A stretch of DNA of 12,401 bases from Candidatus Anderseniibacteriota bacterium. Its GTDB lineage: Bacteria > Patescibacteriota > Andersenbacteria > UBA10190. The position numbers and the translations under genes are program-made. Location of the stretch: the NCBI GenBank assembly GCA_003229735.1, contig QIFI01000037.1:1-12401 (forward strand), written 5' to 3'. Positions 11,947-12,401 of the stretch are shown one piece after another (within the stretch, counting starts at the first letter, position 1; each line of letters starts with the position of its first letter). Under the pieces are notes generated by a model that was given only the letters and a program-made list of their open reading frames with translations, was not told where the DNA came from and did no database searches.

Positions 11947-12401
11947 ATGCCAAGTCTAAAGGAAATACCTATTAAATTCACAAAGGTTCAATATAGAGAT
12001 CTCGTTATGCTGGCTGCTTTGGGCAATAGCGTGATGGGAATTTTGGGTGATGTGATGGAGGATAAGGAGTATAAGAAGACGTCTAACAGGTTTGAGGAGC
12101 TTGAGTCGTATTTACTTGAACTAGCCGAGCAGTTTGACAGCCTCGATCTGGTTGAGCCGTTTATGGGCAAAACTGTTATGGATCAAGACTATTATGAAGG
12201 GGAAGTTCGTAAGTTTATAGAAGAGTATGAAAATTACGTTTTCTGGCATGACTTAGAAGTGCGTATGGGCAAGCGTGATTTTGAGCGGACTAAGACAAAA
12301 GAAGAGGAAGAGTATATGGAAAAAGAAGACGGTTGGTATCCGGAAAGAGTACACAAGTTATATGAAAAATACCGCCAGGAATTTGAGGCGCATGGTATTG
12401 A
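11947..12401 (+). CDS. Uncharacterised acidic helical protein (3' end outside window)
   Basis: The frame is open from ATG 11947 to the window edge, at least 151 codons. It starts MPSLKEIPIKFTKVQYRDLV. The sequence is rich in Glu, Lys, Tyr and Phe, with no signal peptide or membrane segment, and is probably all helical. Features are an aromatic-acidic block EEYENYVFWHDLEVRMGKRD and the segment KLYEKYRQEFEAHGI close to the edge. From memory this pattern (..xQYxxLLxLxxLGN.., ..FWxxLxxRLAxRD.., ..YxxEFExHGI) recurs in a family of small uncharacterised bacterial proteins, but I cannot name a function. It lies where hsdS might be expected but has no target-recognition-domain features. A minus-strand frame at 11988-12170 is only its shadow. 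Confidence 0.7.
   Translation, partial: MPSLKEIPIKFTKVQYRDLVMLAALGNSVMGILGDVMEDKEYKKTSNRFEELESYLLELAEQFDSLDLVEPFMGKTVMDQDYYEGEVRKFIEEYENYVFWHDLEVRMGKRDFERTKTKEEEEYMEKEDGWYPERVHKLYEKYRQEFEAHGI

Noticed and set aside
11988..12170. Minus-strand frame near the right end
   Set aside because: The + strand is open from 11947 to the edge with a protein-like composition; the minus frame is short and serine-rich, typical of a shadow.
1..12401. UGA recoded as glycine
   Set aside because: rplP, adk and hsdM end properly at TGA, and no conserved protein is interrupted by TGA.

Overview
The window holds most of a bacterial S10/spc-type ribosomal protein cluster on the + strand, followed by an accessory region. 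Gene order is rplV (cut by the left edge), rpsC, rplP, rpmC, rpsQ, rplN, rplX, rplE, rpsN, rpsH, rplF, rplR, rpsE, rplO, secY, adk, map. After a repeat-filled gap come a DNA methyltransferase subunit of the HsdM type and an uncharacterised gene that runs off the right edge.

Organism: bacterial. The most likely source is a member of the Patescibacteria (CPR). The reasons are the missing rpmD (L30) between rpsE and rplO, charged tails on several ribosomal proteins, near absence of Shine-Dalgarno sequences, and AT-rich repeats of the AAATCCAAA type between genes. TGA is used as a stop (rplP, adk, hsdM) and is not read through, so the glycine-UGA code of Gracilibacteria and Absconditabacteria is excluded. 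The lineage is an inference.

Bases 1-6633: ribosomal proteins, probably one transcript. Four spacers are unusually long (508-681, 1884-2002, 2563-2709, 4602-4758). Each contains a short open frame that nearly bridges the gap. Two of them share a 76-base repeat that is 71/76 identical. A related AAAATCC repeat has become part of the rplX coding sequence. Bases 6697-9591: secY (protein export), adk (nucleotide balance) and map (N-terminal methionine removal), in the usual order, with repeat-bearing spacers between them.

Bases 9592-10174: no gene. This stretch starts with a 303-bp fold-back element at 9590-9892. It is a palindrome with two arms of exactly equal length (107 bases each) once a second, 88-bp structured palindrome nested in its left arm is removed. 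It is followed by small hairpins, a tRNA-like fragment, and helically phased ACCTATGA repeats in front of the methyltransferase gene. In many bacteria map is followed by infA, rpmJ, rpsM, rpsK and so on; here the cluster stops or is interrupted.

Bases 10175-12401: an HsdM-like adenine methyltransferase with an extra N-terminal MerR/excisionase-type helix-turn-helix, and no hsdS directly after it. Next is an acidic helical protein of unknown function. Base and codon use here look different from the ribosomal genes, which suggests an acquired segment.
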